Shown here in pieces: positions 1 to 9,344 of a stretch of DNA of 64,000 nucleotides (positions within the stretch are counted from its first letter, which is position 1; every line of letters starts with the position of its first letter). A program made the translations under genes and the position numbers. Source of the stretch: Natronobacterium haloterrestre (lineage in GTDB: Archaea; Halobacteriota; Halobacteria; Halobacteriales; Natrialbaceae); assembly GCF_900112205.1 (NCBI RefSeq), contig NZ_FOKW01000001.1:124001-188000 (forward strand). The letters are read 5' to 3'. The notes under the pieces are model-generated. The model searched no databases. It saw only the letters and a list, made by a program, of their open reading frames with translations, and was not told where the DNA came from.

Positions 1-2688
1 CGAAGTGTCCCGGACCGTGCCGTCGTACTGGGTCTCGAGTTCCGACAGCGCGTTGATCAGGCGGCGCTGCAGGTACCCGGACTTCGACGTTCGGACTGCG
101 GTGTCGACCAGGCCCTCGCGGCCACCCATCGCGTGGAAGAAGAACTCCCGCGGGGTCAGCCCGCTGGTGTAGGAGTTCTCGACGAAGCCGTGGGCCTCGG
201 CGGAGAGGTCGTTCTCCTGGTAGTGGCTGAGCGTCCGGTTCTCGTACCCGCGGTTGATGCGTTCGCCCCGGACCGCCTGCTGGCCGACACAGCCGGCCAT
301 CTGGGTCAGGTTCAGCATCGACCCACGGGCCCCGGACTCGGCCATGACGACCGCCGGGTTCTCGCTGGTGAAGTGCTCGTCCGCGATGTTCCCGGCGTTG
401 TCACGGGCCCGCGAGAGCGTCTGCATGATCTTCATCTCGAGGGTCTCGTCGATCGTTCGGCCGGGCAGGGACTCGAGTTCGCCCCGTTCGTAGGCCTCGA
501 TGAGTTCCTCGACGCGATCGTAGGCGTCGTCGATCGTCTCGTCGATGCGTGCCTGGGCCTCCTCCGGGATCGTCTCGTCGTCGATCCCGATCGAGAACCC
601 GAAGTGCATGATCGAGCGCATCGCAAGCGACGCGACCTCGTTGATGAAGATCCGGGCGCGGGTCTTGCCGTAGATCTTCGTGATCGTGTCGACGATCTCG
701 CCGCCGAACTCGCCGACCTCGTCCTCGGCGATGGTCCCCTCGAGGAGCTGGCCGTCCTCGATGACGACCTTCTCGCCGACGGTGCCGGTGAACTCGAGGT
801 TCAGGTCGTCGGGCAGGAGTTCGGAGAAGACGTCGTACCCGGTCCAGAACGGTTCGCCCTCGTCGTCGATGCCGCTGGGTTCCGGCAGTTCGTCGATCCG
901 GGTCGCACGCAGGAGGTCGAGCGCCTGCGTTTCGTTGAACCGCGGGTTGTTGTGGGTCAGCAGGTAGGTGCCCGAGATGTGGTCCTGGATGGCCCCGATG
1001 ATGTTCTCGCCGAACCGCGGCGAGAGGATCTGTTCCTGCACGCGCATGAGGACGCGGGCCTCGGCGCGGGCCTCCTCGTTTTGCAGCGCGTGCATGTTCA
1101 TCTCGTCGCCGTCGAAGTCGGCGTTGTACGGCGGACAGACGACGGTGTTGAGCCGGAACGTCTTGTACGGCATGACCACGACCTCGTGGGCCATGATCGA
1201 CATCCGGTGCAGCGACGGCTGGCGGTTGAAGATGACGATGTCGCCGTCGATGAGGTGCCGGTTGACTTCCCAGCCGGGTTCGACTTTCTCCGCGAGCTGT
1301 TCGCAGTTCTTCTCGGTCACCTTCAGCCGGCGACCGTCGGGGCGGCGGACGTAGTTCGCGCCCGGATGCCCCTCGGGCCCGTTGGAGACGAACCGGCGGG
1401 CCTTCTCTAAGTTCCGCTCGGTGACGTTCATCGTCTGGGTCATCTCCTTGGCGACGCGGTCCGGGACGCCGACCTCGTTCAGCGAGAGGGTCGGGTCCGG
1501 GGAGATGACGGTACGGGCGGAGAAGTTCACGCGCTTCCCGGACAGCGAGCCGCGGAAGCGACCTTCCTTCCCCTTGAGCCGCTGGGAGAGGGTCTTCAGC
1601 GGCCGGCCGGAGCGGTGTCGCGCCGGCGGCGTGCCCGAGATCTCGTTGTCCATGAACGTCGTCACGTGGTACTGGAGCAGTTCCCAGAGGTCCTCGATGA
1701 TGAGTTGCGGGGCACCGGCCTCGCGGTTCTCCATGAACCGCTGGTTGATCCGGATGATGTCGACCAGCTTGTGGGTGAGGTCGTCCTCGCTGCGCTGGCC
1801 GTTGTCCAGCGTAATCGACGGCCGCGCGGTGACCGGCGGAACCGGGAGGACGGTGAGGATCATCCACTCCGGACGCGAGCGCTCGGGGTCGATACCGAGC
1901 ACTTCGATGTCCTCGTCCGGGATCGCCTCGAACCAGTCCCGGATGTCGGAGGGCATCAGCTTGTTCGTGTCCTCCTCGGTGAGGTCGATGTCCAGGGCCT
2001 TCTCGATGGCCTTGCGCTGGCTCTCGCGGGGCCGGAACGATCCCGAGAGGATCTCGTTGATCCGGCTGAGTTCGATGTCGGTCTCCTCGGCCAGTTCGTC
2101 GGGGGACATCCGCTCGCCGTCCTCGCCACCCTGCATCGCGCCGGCGATGCGCTGGGAGTACTCGCTGGTCAGCACCTGCTGGACCTCGTAGTAGGTGGTG
2201 GGCTTCTCGTGGTCGATATCGTACTGGATCTCGCCACAGTGGGGACAGCGATCCTTCTTCCGGGCCTGGCGGATCGCGGCCTTCGTGACGTCGTTCAGGT
2301 CGCGGCCGAGCTTCTGTGCCTCGTCGATCTGGCCGTGGAACTCCGCCTTCTCGTCCTCGGTCAACAGCAGCCGGGAACACTCCCGACAGGTGCCACGCAG
2401 CAGCCGCCGGATGAGCTTCGTAAAGCCGACGTGGATGACCGGCGCAGCCAGTTCGATGTGGCCGAAGTGGCCGTTACACGACCCCGAGTGCTTCCCGCAG
2501 GTCTTGCACTCGAGTCCGGGGTCGATGACGCCCAGCCGCGGGTCCATCAGCCCCATGTCGATGGGGAAGCCGTCGTCGTCGTAGGTGTCCGCGGTGATGA
2601 TCTTCGTCGCGCTCATCTCCCGGTACTCCTCGGGCTCCATGAGCCCGAAGTTGATCGATCCGATGTCTTTTGGTGTGCTGTTTCGCAT
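1..2688 (-). CDS. rpoA1: DNA-directed RNA polymerase subunit A' (partial, 3' end outside window)
   Basis: Largest catalytic subunit fragment of archaeal RNA polymerase. The N-terminus reads MRNSTPKDIGSINFG, followed by the zinc-binding Cys-X2-Cys...Cys-X2-His region (CKTCGKHSGSCNGHFGH). The absolutely conserved Mg-binding loop NADFDGDEMN is encoded at about 1096-1125. About 896 codons are present; haloarchaeal A' is usually a little longer, so only the C-terminal part is missing and rpoA2 (A'') should follow beyond the window edge. The ATG at 2688 lies 8 nt after the rpoB1 stop, so translation is probably coupled in the rpoH-rpoB2-rpoB1-rpoA1 operon. Identification is secure from motifs and gene order. 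Confidence 0.97.
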   Translation of the reverse strand, partial: MRNSTPKDIGSINFGLMEPEEYREMSATKIITADTYDDDGFPIDMGLMDPRLGVIDPGLECKTCGKHSGSCNGHFGHIELAAPVIHVGFTKLIRRLLRGTCRECSRLLLTEDEKAEFHGQIDEAQKLGRDLNDVTKAAIRQARKKDRCPHCGEIQYDIDHEKPTTYYEVQQVLTSEYSQRIAGAMQGGEDGERMSPDELAEETDIELSRINEILSGSFRPRESQRKAIEKALDIDLTEEDTNKLMPSDIRDWFEAIPDEDIEVLGIDPERSRPEWMILTVLPVPPVTARPSITLDNGQRSEDDLTHKLVDIIRINQRFMENREAGAPQLIIEDLWELLQYHVTTFMDNEISGTPPARHRSGRPLKTLSQRLKGKEGRFRGSLSGKRVNFSARTVISPDPTLSLNEVGVPDRVAKEMTQTMNVTERNLEKARRFVSNGPEGHPGANYVRRPDGRRLKVTEKNCEQLAEKVEPGWEVNRHLIDGDIVIFNRQPSLHRMSIMAHEVVVMPYKTFRLNTVVCPPYNADFDGDEMNMHALQNEEARAEARVLMRVQEQILSPRFGENIIGAIQDHISGTYLLTHNNPRFNETQALDLLRATRIDELPEPSGIDDEGEPFWTGYDVFSELLPDDLNLEFTGTVGEKVVIEDGQLLEGTIAEDEVGEFGGEIVDTITKIYGKTRARIFINEVASLAMRSIMHFGFSIGIDDETIPEEAQARIDETIDDAYDRVEELIEAYERGELESLPGRTIDETLEMKIMQTLSRARDNAGNIADEHFTSENPAVVMAESGARGSMLNLTQMAGCVGQQAVRGERINRGYENRTLSHYQENDLSAEAHGFVENSYTSGLTPREFFFHAMGGREGLVDTAVRTSKSGYLQRRLINALSELETQYDGTVRDTS

Positions 2689-2696
2689 TGTTGACG

Positions 2697-4526
2697 TTAG
2701 ACGGCGTCCTCCAGTTCCAGTCGCGGTGCGATACCCAGCGCCTTCATCTCGTCCAAGAGGAGCTTGAACGCGTAGCTCATCTCGATCTCGTGGATGTCCG
2801 TCTCCTCGTCACAGTTCGGACAGTAGACACGGCGCTGTTCGACGTTCTCGACCGCGCTCATCCCACACTGGCCACAGATGGGGATGTACTCGCGGTCGGA
2901 CTCGTCGAGCAGTCGTTCCTTCAGCGTCATGGCCGCGCCGTGGCCGATGAACACGTCCCGTTCCATCTCCCCGATACGGAGCCCGCCCTCGCGGGCGCGA
3001 CCCTCGGTGGGCTGGCGGGTGAGCACCTGCACGGGACCGCGCGAGCGGGCGTGCAGCTTGTTCGAGACCATGTGGTAGAGCTTCTGGTAGAAGATCACGC
3101 CCACGAAGATCTCGGCCTCGATCTTCTCGCCCGTGATGCCCGAGTACATCGTCTCCTTGCCCGAGGATTCGAAACCGGCTTCCTCGAGGCCTTCGCGGAG
3201 TTCGGACTCGTCCTCGCCGAGGAACGGCGTCCCGTCGACGCGCCGGCCCTCGAGCGAGCCGAGTTTGCCGCCGATCATCTCGAGGATGTGCCCGACGGTC
3301 ATCCGCGAGGGCAAGGCGTGGGGGTTCAGGACGAGGTCCGGCACGACGCCGTCCTCGGTAAAGGGCATGTCCTCCTGGGGCGCGAGGTGGCCGACGACCC
3401 CCTTCTGGCCGTGTCGGGAGGCGAACTTGTCCCCGAGTTCGGGGATCCGTTCGTCGCGCACGGAGACCTTCGAGAGCTTCGAGCCGTCCTCGCCTTCCAT
3501 CAGCGTGACGGTGTCGACGACTCCGCTCTCCCCGGAGCGCATCGTCACGCTCGTTTCACGGCGCTTCTGGGGCGAGAGCCCGCCCATGTCGTCGGGTTCC
3601 TCCAAAAAGCGCGGCGGGGAGGTCTTCCCGAGCAGGACGGAGTTCTCGTCGACCGTCGTCTCGGGGTTGACGAGGCCGTCCTCGTCTAAGTGCGCGTACG
3701 CCTCTTCGCCGCGGGCACCACGGACGTCCTGGGAGGGAATCTCGAAGCGGTCCTCCTGGCCGCCCGGATAGCGACGTTCCTCGCCCTCGTAGGTCCGGAA
3801 GAAGTGCGAACGGGCGAGCGCGCGTTCGACGCTGGCCTTGTTCATGACCAGCGCGTCCTCGATGTTGAACCCTTCGTAGCTCATCACGGCGACGACGAAG
3901 TTCTGGGCTGCAGGGCGGTCGTCGAAGCCGATCTGCTCGGTGGTCTGGGTCTTGACCATCGAGAGCTGCGGGTAGTGCAGGAGGTGCTGGCGCGTGTCCG
4001 GGCGAATGCGGTAGTTCGCCGACGGCAGCCCCAGCGACTGCTTGATCATCCCCGCACCCATCGTAATGCGCGGGCTGGCGTTGTGCTCGGGGTAGGGGAT
4101 CATGCCCGCACCGATCCCGAAGATCAGCTGCGGGTCGATCTCGAGGTGCGTGTGGTCCTCGCTGAGGTCGTCCTCGTCGACGGCGACGAGGATGTCCTCT
4201 TCCTCTTCGGCGTCGATGAACTCGACGTAGCCGTGGTCGACGAGGTCCTCGAACTCGAGGTCACCGTTCCGGAGCGCTTCGATCTCCTCGTCGGAGATGC
4301 GCGGTTCGCCGTCCTCGACGACCAGCAGGGGGCGTCGGGCGCGGCCGGCGTCGGCGTTGATGATGACTTCCCGCGTGCGCTCTTTGACGGAGACGTTGAC
4401 CATCTCGCTGACGTCGCCGATGCGGCGCGCTTCGCGGATCTGTTCTGCGAGCTCGTGGGGGTTCGGATGCGTCCCCACCAGCGACCCGTTGACGTATACC
4501 TTGGCTTCTCGTTGTTGACTGCTCAT
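2697..4526 (-). CDS. rpoB1: DNA-directed RNA polymerase subunit B' (split beta, C-terminal half)
   Basis: 609-residue B' subunit, the C-terminal half of the second-largest RNA polymerase subunit, which is split into B'' and B' in haloarchaea. It starts [20 protein letters not shown] and contains the family motifs [15 protein letters not shown]-type (seen as [16 protein letters not shown]), the [14 protein letters not shown] block and a C-terminal zinc ribbon ([10 protein letters not shown]...CPNC). It begins 3 nt after the rpoB2 stop and is followed 8 nt later by rpoA1, so it is an internal gene of the polymerase operon. No anomalies are seen. Confidence 0.98.
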   Translation of the reverse strand: MSSQQREAKVYVNGSLVGTHPNPHELAEQIREARRIGDVSEMVNVSVKERTREVIINADAGRARRPLLVVEDGEPRISDEEIEALRNGDLEFEDLVDHGYVEFIDAEEEEDILVAVDEDDLSEDHTHLEIDPQLIFGIGAGMIPYPEHNASPRITMGAGMIKQSLGLPSANYRIRPDTRQHLLHYPQLSMVKTQTTEQIGFDDRPAAQNFVVAVMSYEGFNIEDALVMNKASVERALARSHFFRTYEGEERRYPGGQEDRFEIPSQDVRGARGEEAYAHLDEDGLVNPETTVDENSVLLGKTSPPRFLEEPDDMGGLSPQKRRETSVTMRSGESGVVDTVTLMEGEDGSKLSKVSVRDERIPELGDKFASRHGQKGVVGHLAPQEDMPFTEDGVVPDLVLNPHALPSRMTVGHILEMIGGKLGSLEGRRVDGTPFLGEDESELREGLEEAGFESSGKETMYSGITGEKIEAEIFVGVIFYQKLYHMVSNKLHARSRGPVQVLTRQPTEGRAREGGLRIGEMERDVFIGHGAAMTLKERLLDESDREYIPICGQCGMSAVENVEQRRVYCPNCDEETDIHEIEMSYAFKLLLDEMKALGIAPRLELEDAV

Positions 4527-4529
4527 TGT

Positions 4530-6107
4530 TTAGTCGTCTGCCGGCGTCGATCGTTCGATCCCTTCGATTCCCGGAATGCCCTCGACACCCATCGAGGCGA
4601 GTTCGCGCTTGAGCGCCTGTTCGTCTTCGATGTTCTGGGAGAGCTCCATCGCCTGGGCGAAGTTCTTCACCAGACCACAGTTCGGCCCCTCCGGCGTCTC
4701 GGAGGGACAGATGCGACCCCACTGGGTCGCGTGCAGGTCCCGCGCCTCGAAGTGGGGCTGGGACCGCGAGAGCGGCGAGCGCAGTCGCCGCAGGTGCGAG
4801 AGAACACCCATGAAGTCGGTCCGGTCGACCAGCTGGGAGACGCCCGAGCGGCCGCCGACCCAGTTGCCCGTCGCGATCGGGTGCTCGAGTCGCTCCGTGA
4901 GGACGTCCGAGCGGACGACGGTCGACACGGAGAGGTTCCGGTTGCGCATGTTGGCGCGCTCGAGCTGGTATTTGACGTCCCGGGCGAGCTTGTTCAGCGC
5001 GGTCCGGAACAGGTCCTTCATCAGGTCGCCGGAGACCTTGAGCCGTTTGTTGGCGTAGTGGTCCTTGTCGTCGGCCTCGCGCCGGCCCAGCGCGAGTTCG
5101 AAACAGGCCTCGGCCATCCGACAGAGGTAGTGGGCCTTGTTGATCCGGACGTCCTCCTCGTCGACGCCGTCCTCGTGGAGGTGTGGCAGGAGATACCGGT
5201 CGATGACGTAGTTGGCTCGTTTGAGCTGGTAGTTCTTGCCCTGGCCGGAGGCGACGCGTTTCCCGAGTGCCTCGATGGCTTCTTCCTCGGTCTGGACCTC
5301 CGCTTCCTCCAGGTTCTCGAGCATGTACTTGACGACCTCGGGGTCGTTCGATACCTTGTGGACGATCTCTTCGTCGCTCTCGAGGCCCAGCGCACGCACG
5401 AGGGTGACGAAGTTGATAGAGCCGGAGACCGACGGGAACGAGACCTCGAGCAGGCCGTCCCGCGTTCGCTCACACAGCACCAGCGCCCGGTACCCGCGAC
5501 GCTGCGAGAAGGTCTTTGCGACCTGGATCTCGTCGCCGTACTTCGTGTCGTACTCGGCGAGGATCTTGTTCGGTGCGAGGTCCTCGCTGGTCATCAGGAC
5601 GCGCTCGGAGCCGTTGACGATGAAGTAGCCACCGGGGTCGGCGGGGTCCTCGCCGATCTCGATCAGTTCCTCGTCGCTAAAGCCGGCGATGTTACACTTG
5701 TCGGAGCCGACCATGATCGGCATCCGGCCGATCTTCGTCTCCGTCGAGTCGACGACGCGCTCGTCGCCCTCCTCGCCTTTGACGATGGACATCTCCATGA
5801 AGACCGGCGCGGAGTAGGTGATGTTCCGGAGGCGGGCCTCCTGCGGGTAGAGCAGTTCCTCGGAGCCGTCGGCCTCCCGAACGCGGGGCGTGACGACGCG
5901 AACGTCACCGAGTTCGACGTGGACCGGTTCCTCGCCTTCCTTGTCGCCGATGTCCGTGTCGATCGTCTCTTTCTCGTCGACGACCTCCTGCATCCCCCGG
6001 TTGAGGAAGGCGTTGAAGGAGCGGAAGTGGTGTTCTGCGAGCCGTTCCCTCGAGAAATATTCGCGCGAGATGTCCCGTCGTTTTTCGCGGTTGAGTTCCA
6101 TTGCCAT
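4530..6107 (-). CDS. rpoB2: DNA-directed RNA polymerase subunit B'' (split beta, N-terminal half)
   Basis: 525-residue B'' subunit, the N-terminal half of the archaeal beta-type subunit. The start MAMELNREKRRDISREYF and the motifs GYFIVNGSERVL and HATQWGRICPSETPEGPNCG are hallmarks of the family. The protein stops at TPADD just before rpoB1, which is the normal position of the haloarchaeal split. Its ATG is directly adjacent to the rpoH stop codon with no intervening base, which suggests translational coupling. Confidence 0.98.
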   Translation of the reverse strand: MAMELNREKRRDISREYFSRERLAEHHFRSFNAFLNRGMQEVVDEKETIDTDIGDKEGEEPVHVELGDVRVVTPRVREADGSEELLYPQEARLRNITYSAPVFMEMSIVKGEEGDERVVDSTETKIGRMPIMVGSDKCNIAGFSDEELIEIGEDPADPGGYFIVNGSERVLMTSEDLAPNKILAEYDTKYGDEIQVAKTFSQRRGYRALVLCERTRDGLLEVSFPSVSGSINFVTLVRALGLESDEEIVHKVSNDPEVVKYMLENLEEAEVQTEEEAIEALGKRVASGQGKNYQLKRANYVIDRYLLPHLHEDGVDEEDVRINKAHYLCRMAEACFELALGRREADDKDHYANKRLKVSGDLMKDLFRTALNKLARDVKYQLERANMRNRNLSVSTVVRSDVLTERLEHPIATGNWVGGRSGVSQLVDRTDFMGVLSHLRRLRSPLSRSQPHFEARDLHATQWGRICPSETPEGPNCGLVKNFAQAMELSQNIEDEQALKRELASMGVEGIPGIEGIERSTPADD

Positions 6108-6335
6108 TTATTCCACCACGAGTCGATATACGACTGCCTGATCGGTTGTTCGTGAGTCCCGAACGATCTTGACGACGTTCCCGACCTCCGCCTCGTCGGG
6201 GAGCGCGGGGTCGTTGCGCTTGATCTTCGGTAAGTCTGTACGGTCGATGTCGTACTCGGAGAGCACCTCCTCGAGTTCGTCCTCCTCGAGGACGGTGTGC
6301 TCCGGCACGAGTTCGTGTTGGCTTACGTCTACCAT
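6108..6335 (-). CDS. rpoH: DNA-directed RNA polymerase subunit H
   Basis: 75-residue archaeal RPB5-like subunit H. The sequence [13 protein letters not shown]...[10 protein letters not shown] is typical of the family, which is the C-terminal assembly domain of eukaryotic RPB5. First gene of the polymerase operon rpoH-rpoB2-rpoB1-rpoA1. A TATA-like element lies about 85-90 nt upstream, leaving a leader rich in GTGTGG-type sequence between promoter and ATG. Confidence 0.98.
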   Translation of the reverse strand: MVDVSQHELVPEHTVLEEDELEEVLSEYDIDRTDLPKIKRNDPALPDEAEVGNVVKIVRDSRTTDQAVVYRLVVE

Positions 6336-6416
6336 GTTGAGTGGGTGTGGGTGTGCGTGTGGGCTATCGGGAGAGAAGCGGCTGTCACGAGATACTACAG
6401 CCAGATAGCGCCGGGA

Positions 6417-6428
6417 GGCATTTAACGG
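6417..6428 (-). promoter_or_regulatory. Candidate TATA box of the RNA polymerase operon
   Basis: Read on the minus strand this is CCGTTAAATGCC, a fair archaeal TATA element about 85 nt upstream of the rpoH ATG. Initiation about 25 nt downstream would give a leader of roughly 60 nt. A second possible TATA (AATTTAACC on the minus strand, near 6515-6523) lies further upstream. The remainder of 6336-6586 shows no gene. Confidence 0.45.
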
Positions 6429-6586
6429 TTACTAACTCGTACCAGAAGCACAGCTAACCGGCCGGGCGAACCTGACCGGAGGGAACGATCACACGCGACA
6501 GTAGCCGGTTGTCGGTTAAATTCCTTGGGGTGGTCTGCAGTTCGTGCCGGTAGAACAGGGCCGATAGCCGGTAACGCCGGCGATCG

Positions 6587-8029
6587 TTACAGGTAGCCCA
6601 GCAGCGTGCCGGCGAGTACGAGGACCCACGCGAGGGTGCCGGCCAGCAGGAAGCCGTTGAATCGCGTCTCCCGCGTCGCCCGCCGGGCCGCCCCGGCGGC
6701 GATCAGGCCGAGCGCGACGACGACCAGCATCCGCTGGACCACGACGTCGAGCGGCAACACGTCGACCCCCAGCAACGAGTAGTCGAGCCAGATCGCGACC
6801 GCGAGCGATCCCGAGGCGGTGACGGCAGCGCCGAGGCGGTGCTCGAGGCCGCTCGCGATCGCGTACGTCGAGATCGGTAACCCGGCCGCGATGAATGGGT
6901 AAAGCAGGGCAGCGATCGCGTGTGCCGAGAGGACGTCGATCGTCCGGTCGAGGGCGATGCCGCCGATCCGAACGCCCAGGACGATCGTCAGGATCGTCGC
7001 CGCGAGGATCAGGTGTTGCGCTTCGATGCGGTCGGCGGCGGCCGAGAGCCGTTCGCGATCGGCGTCGGTCAGTCGCTCGTCGATCGCCCGCCGGACCGAC
7101 TCGAGCGGTCCGTCCGTCCCGTCGCCGGAACCGCGGCCTCGCGTCCGCCCCGCCGCCAGCGCGAGGGCCGCGGCCGTCGCTGCCGCGGTCAGGTCGACCT
7201 GCGTCGCCCAGCCGTCGGCGTCGGAGGGGCCGCTGTTGGCCAGGTAGATCCGCTGGACGTCCTCCTGGACGTCGACCCCTGGGATCGCCATCAGGTCGTT
7301 CTCGAGCCGAAGTTGGGCAGCCTCGACCCCGTCGACGCGGTGACGGAGGGTGAACCAGTCGAAGTGCTCCGAGTGGGTCTGCATCGCGATCCACCGGTCG
7401 TCGGGGTTGGGGCTCTCGTAGGCGCGGATGTGATAGCGGTACCCGTAGTACTCGCCGTCCTCGTACTGGACGGTCTCGGTGGTCCAGTAGGCGTCCTCGC
7501 CGGGGCCGGGGTCGACGTACGCGTAGCGGGTCGCGCCGTCGGCCTGTGACCAGGGAATCTCGGTCGGGGGGATCGGCCGGATCCGGTCGTCGATCTCCGT
7601 GCCGACGCCGTCCGCGCCGGCGGTCGCGTTCCCGTCCTCGCTTTCGTTTTCGAACGCCTCGCTCCCGTTCGTCTCCGTCGCGTCGGTTTCGTTGCCGTCC
7701 AGGCCGACGAATTCGTCCGCGTCGAAGTGATCGTGCTCGGGTTCTTCCCAGTCGCCTTCGCCGTGTTCGGCCAGCAGCCGAAGCGTCCGGTCGGCGTCAC
7801 CGCGAACGACGACGTTTACCGGGCTTCGCTTCTCGTGAGTCCGGCGCTGGTTGAGGTACGGCCAGAAACCACTATCGCTGTCCTCGAAGGAGACGATCTC
7901 CGGTTCGGGCTCGTCCGCCTCCTCGGGAGCGACCCGATCGGTCGACGGCGAGAAAAGCAGCGATGGCCCGCCCACGAGGAGGAACGCGGTCGCGAGGACG
8001 GCCAGCGTGATCACGGTCGAGCGGCGCAT
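6587..8029 (-). CDS. Haloarchaeal membrane protein of unknown function
   Basis: 480 residues. One hydrophobic segment near residues 5-26 looks like a signal anchor. A long acidic extracellular-type domain follows (about 30-285), rich in Asn-X-Ser/Thr sequons, with stretches such as EIPWSQADGATRYAYVDPGPGEDAYWTTE. The C-terminal part (about 285-480) has some five to six membrane segments, ending in a poorly charged GTLLGYL tail. I do not recognise a named family and assign no function. It lies downstream of Usp and upstream of rpoH on the same strand but is separated from both by about 250 nt. A 20-bp direct repeat sits just upstream of its start. Confidence 0.8.
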   Translation of the reverse strand: MRRSTVITLAVLATAFLLVGGPSLLFSPSTDRVAPEEADEPEPEIVSFEDSDSGFWPYLNQRRTHEKRSPVNVVVRGDADRTLRLLAEHGEGDWEEPEHDHFDADEFVGLDGNETDATETNGSEAFENESEDGNATAGADGVGTEIDDRIRPIPPTEIPWSQADGATRYAYVDPGPGEDAYWTTETVQYEDGEYYGYRYHIRAYESPNPDDRWIAMQTHSEHFDWFTLRHRVDGVEAAQLRLENDLMAIPGVDVQEDVQRIYLANSGPSDADGWATQVDLTAAATAAALALAAGRTRGRGSGDGTDGPLESVRRAIDERLTDADRERLSAAADRIEAQHLILAATILTIVLGVRIGGIALDRTIDVLSAHAIAALLYPFIAAGLPISTYAIASGLEHRLGAAVTASGSLAVAIWLDYSLLGVDVLPLDVVVQRMLVVVALGLIAAGAARRATRETRFNGFLLAGTLAWVLVLAGTLLGYL

Positions 8030-8050
8030 ACTCGAACGGGTACCCCCTGT

Positions 8051-8101
8051 CGACGGATAGATCTGATGATAGGTCCTGTGCCGACGGATAGATCTGCTGA
8101 T
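8051..8101. repeat. Two-copy 20-bp direct repeat in the upstream region of the 480-aa membrane protein
   Basis: CGACGGATAGATCTGATGAT at 8051-8070 and CGACGGATAGATCTGCTGAT at 8082-8101 match at 19 of 20 positions, with a period of 31 bp; similarity continues for a further five bases. On the minus strand each copy contains a weak TATA-like GATCTATCC. The copies end 21 and 52 nt before the start codon at 8029, so they may be tandem promoters or tandem regulator sites. Confidence 0.6.
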
Positions 8102-8296
8102 CGGTCGGTGGATGCATCGCCCACCCGCGGTGCTCGCTTACGGCCGGGCCGACGGAGTCGACGGAGATGAAGGGGGACAGGGCGGTCCGCTCGAGAGCGA
8201 GAAAAGGGCCGGCGATCGTCTACCGACTGCTGCCATTTCCGGCGCGACCGTGACCCGCCCTGCGGTCGTGCCGGGAACTCGTTACGGCAATCCGTC

Positions 8297-8731
8297 TCAG
8301 TTCTCGACGTCGGGGCCGATCGTCAACACGGGGACGGGCGACTGCCGGACGACGCGCTGGGAGACGCTGCCGACGACGTTGTTCTCGTAGTCGTCGCCGC
8401 TGGTCCCCATCACGATCAGGTCGACGTCGTTCGCCTCCGCGTAGTCGACGATGCACTCGGCGGGGTGACCGGTGTCGACGGCGGTCTCGACCTCGAGGCC
8501 CTGATCGGCGGCTGCCGTCGCCGCCGCGTCGGTCGCTTCGCGTGCGTTCGCCTCGAGGTCTTTGCGGACCTGTTCGACGCGCTCGTCGTCTAATACGAGA
8601 AACGAGCGGTCGTCGACGACTGACAGGACGTGTACCGCCGCGTCTCGCGTCGTCGCGACGTCGAGCGCGTGCTCGGCCACGGTCTCGGCGTGATCGCTCC
8701 CGTCGGTGGGAAAGAGGATCGTCTCGTACAT
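8297..8731 (-). CDS. Universal stress protein (UspA family)
   Basis: 144-residue single-domain Usp protein. It opens MYETILFPTDGSDHAE, the typical first strand and loop, and ends with the nucleotide-binding block VMGTSGDDYENNVVGSVSQR followed by the usual VPVLTI strand. In ATP-binding Usp proteins the glycine motif is G-x2-G-x9-G-S/T; here the second spacing is eight residues (G109, G112, G121), one shorter than usual, so nucleotide binding may differ. It stands alone, with more than 200 nt on either side. Confidence 0.92.
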   Translation of the reverse strand: MYETILFPTDGSDHAETVAEHALDVATTRDAAVHVLSVVDDRSFLVLDDERVEQVRKDLEANAREATDAAATAAADQGLEVETAVDTGHPAECIVDYAEANDVDLIVMGTSGDDYENNVVGSVSQRVVRQSPVPVLTIGPDVEN

Positions 8732-8934
8732 CTAGTCGGACCACTGGTGCGGGAGGAAAAAGACCTTCTCAATTCCCGGCCGCCCCGTGTGAACGGCTCG
8801 CGCGTTCGATCCGGAGTCGCCGTCTGACGCCCCGTCCGGCCCGTTACGACCGCTTCGCGCCGCAGGGGTCCGCTCGAGCGAGCCGACTCGCGGTGCCGGC
8901 CCCGGTTCGCTCCGACGGCCACGGGTCCCCGCTG

Positions 8935-9198
8935 TCAGTCGGACCGGGACGGCCTCCAGGTCACTTCGATCTCGATCGTTTCTCGCGTGCCACGAAGCAT
9001 CGGGGAGCGCTCGACGACGTCGACCGAGAGGTCGACGGTCTCCGGCGGATTGAGCTGCACCGTCTTGTTGCCGACCTGGACTTGCACGCTTTGATCGTCC
9101 AGTTCGCCGTTCTCGGCGAACTCATCGCCGAGGTGTTCGAAGAACGCCGCGAGTTCGTCCCGCGTGAGCGTTTCGTCGGCCGAGGTCCGGTCCGCCAT
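8935..9198 (-). CDS. Amphi-Trp domain protein
   Basis: 87 residues with the repeated-aromatic amphi-Trp architecture: a helical N-terminus (TRDELAAFFEHLGDEFAE), a beta region (VQVQVGNKTVQLNPPETVDLSVDVV) and the C-terminal signature RETIEIEVTWRP. Such proteins are frequent in haloarchaea; their biochemical role is not established. A TATA-like CATACTTTT on the minus strand about 30 nt upstream of the ATG suggests a leaderless mRNA. The same kind of domain seems to occur at the N-terminus of the protein at 43190-43948. Confidence 0.85.
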   Translation of the reverse strand: MADRTSADETLTRDELAAFFEHLGDEFAENGELDDQSVQVQVGNKTVQLNPPETVDLSVDVVERSPMLRGTRETIEIEVTWRPSRSD

Positions 9199-9344
9199 GA
9201 GGACACGTCACGACGCCGTCAGCAAAAGTATGGGTTGGCAACGCGCCCCTAACTTCCGTTTACCGTAGCGAAACGGTTCGAAGGGGATCCTTACTCTTTC
9301 TCTTACTCTTACTCCCGTTGGATGACTCGACTCGAGACAAACGG

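Noticed and set aside
133-1410. Long plus-strand open frame opposite rpoA1
   Set aside because: It is the complement of the conserved polymerase A' sequence, including the NADFDGD loop; the plus-strand translation has no motif and is a product of high GC content.
3690-6155. 821-codon plus-strand frame opposite rpoB1 and rpoB2
   Set aside because: Spans two well-identified minus-strand genes and has the typical valine/leucine/arginine-rich composition of an antisense shadow.
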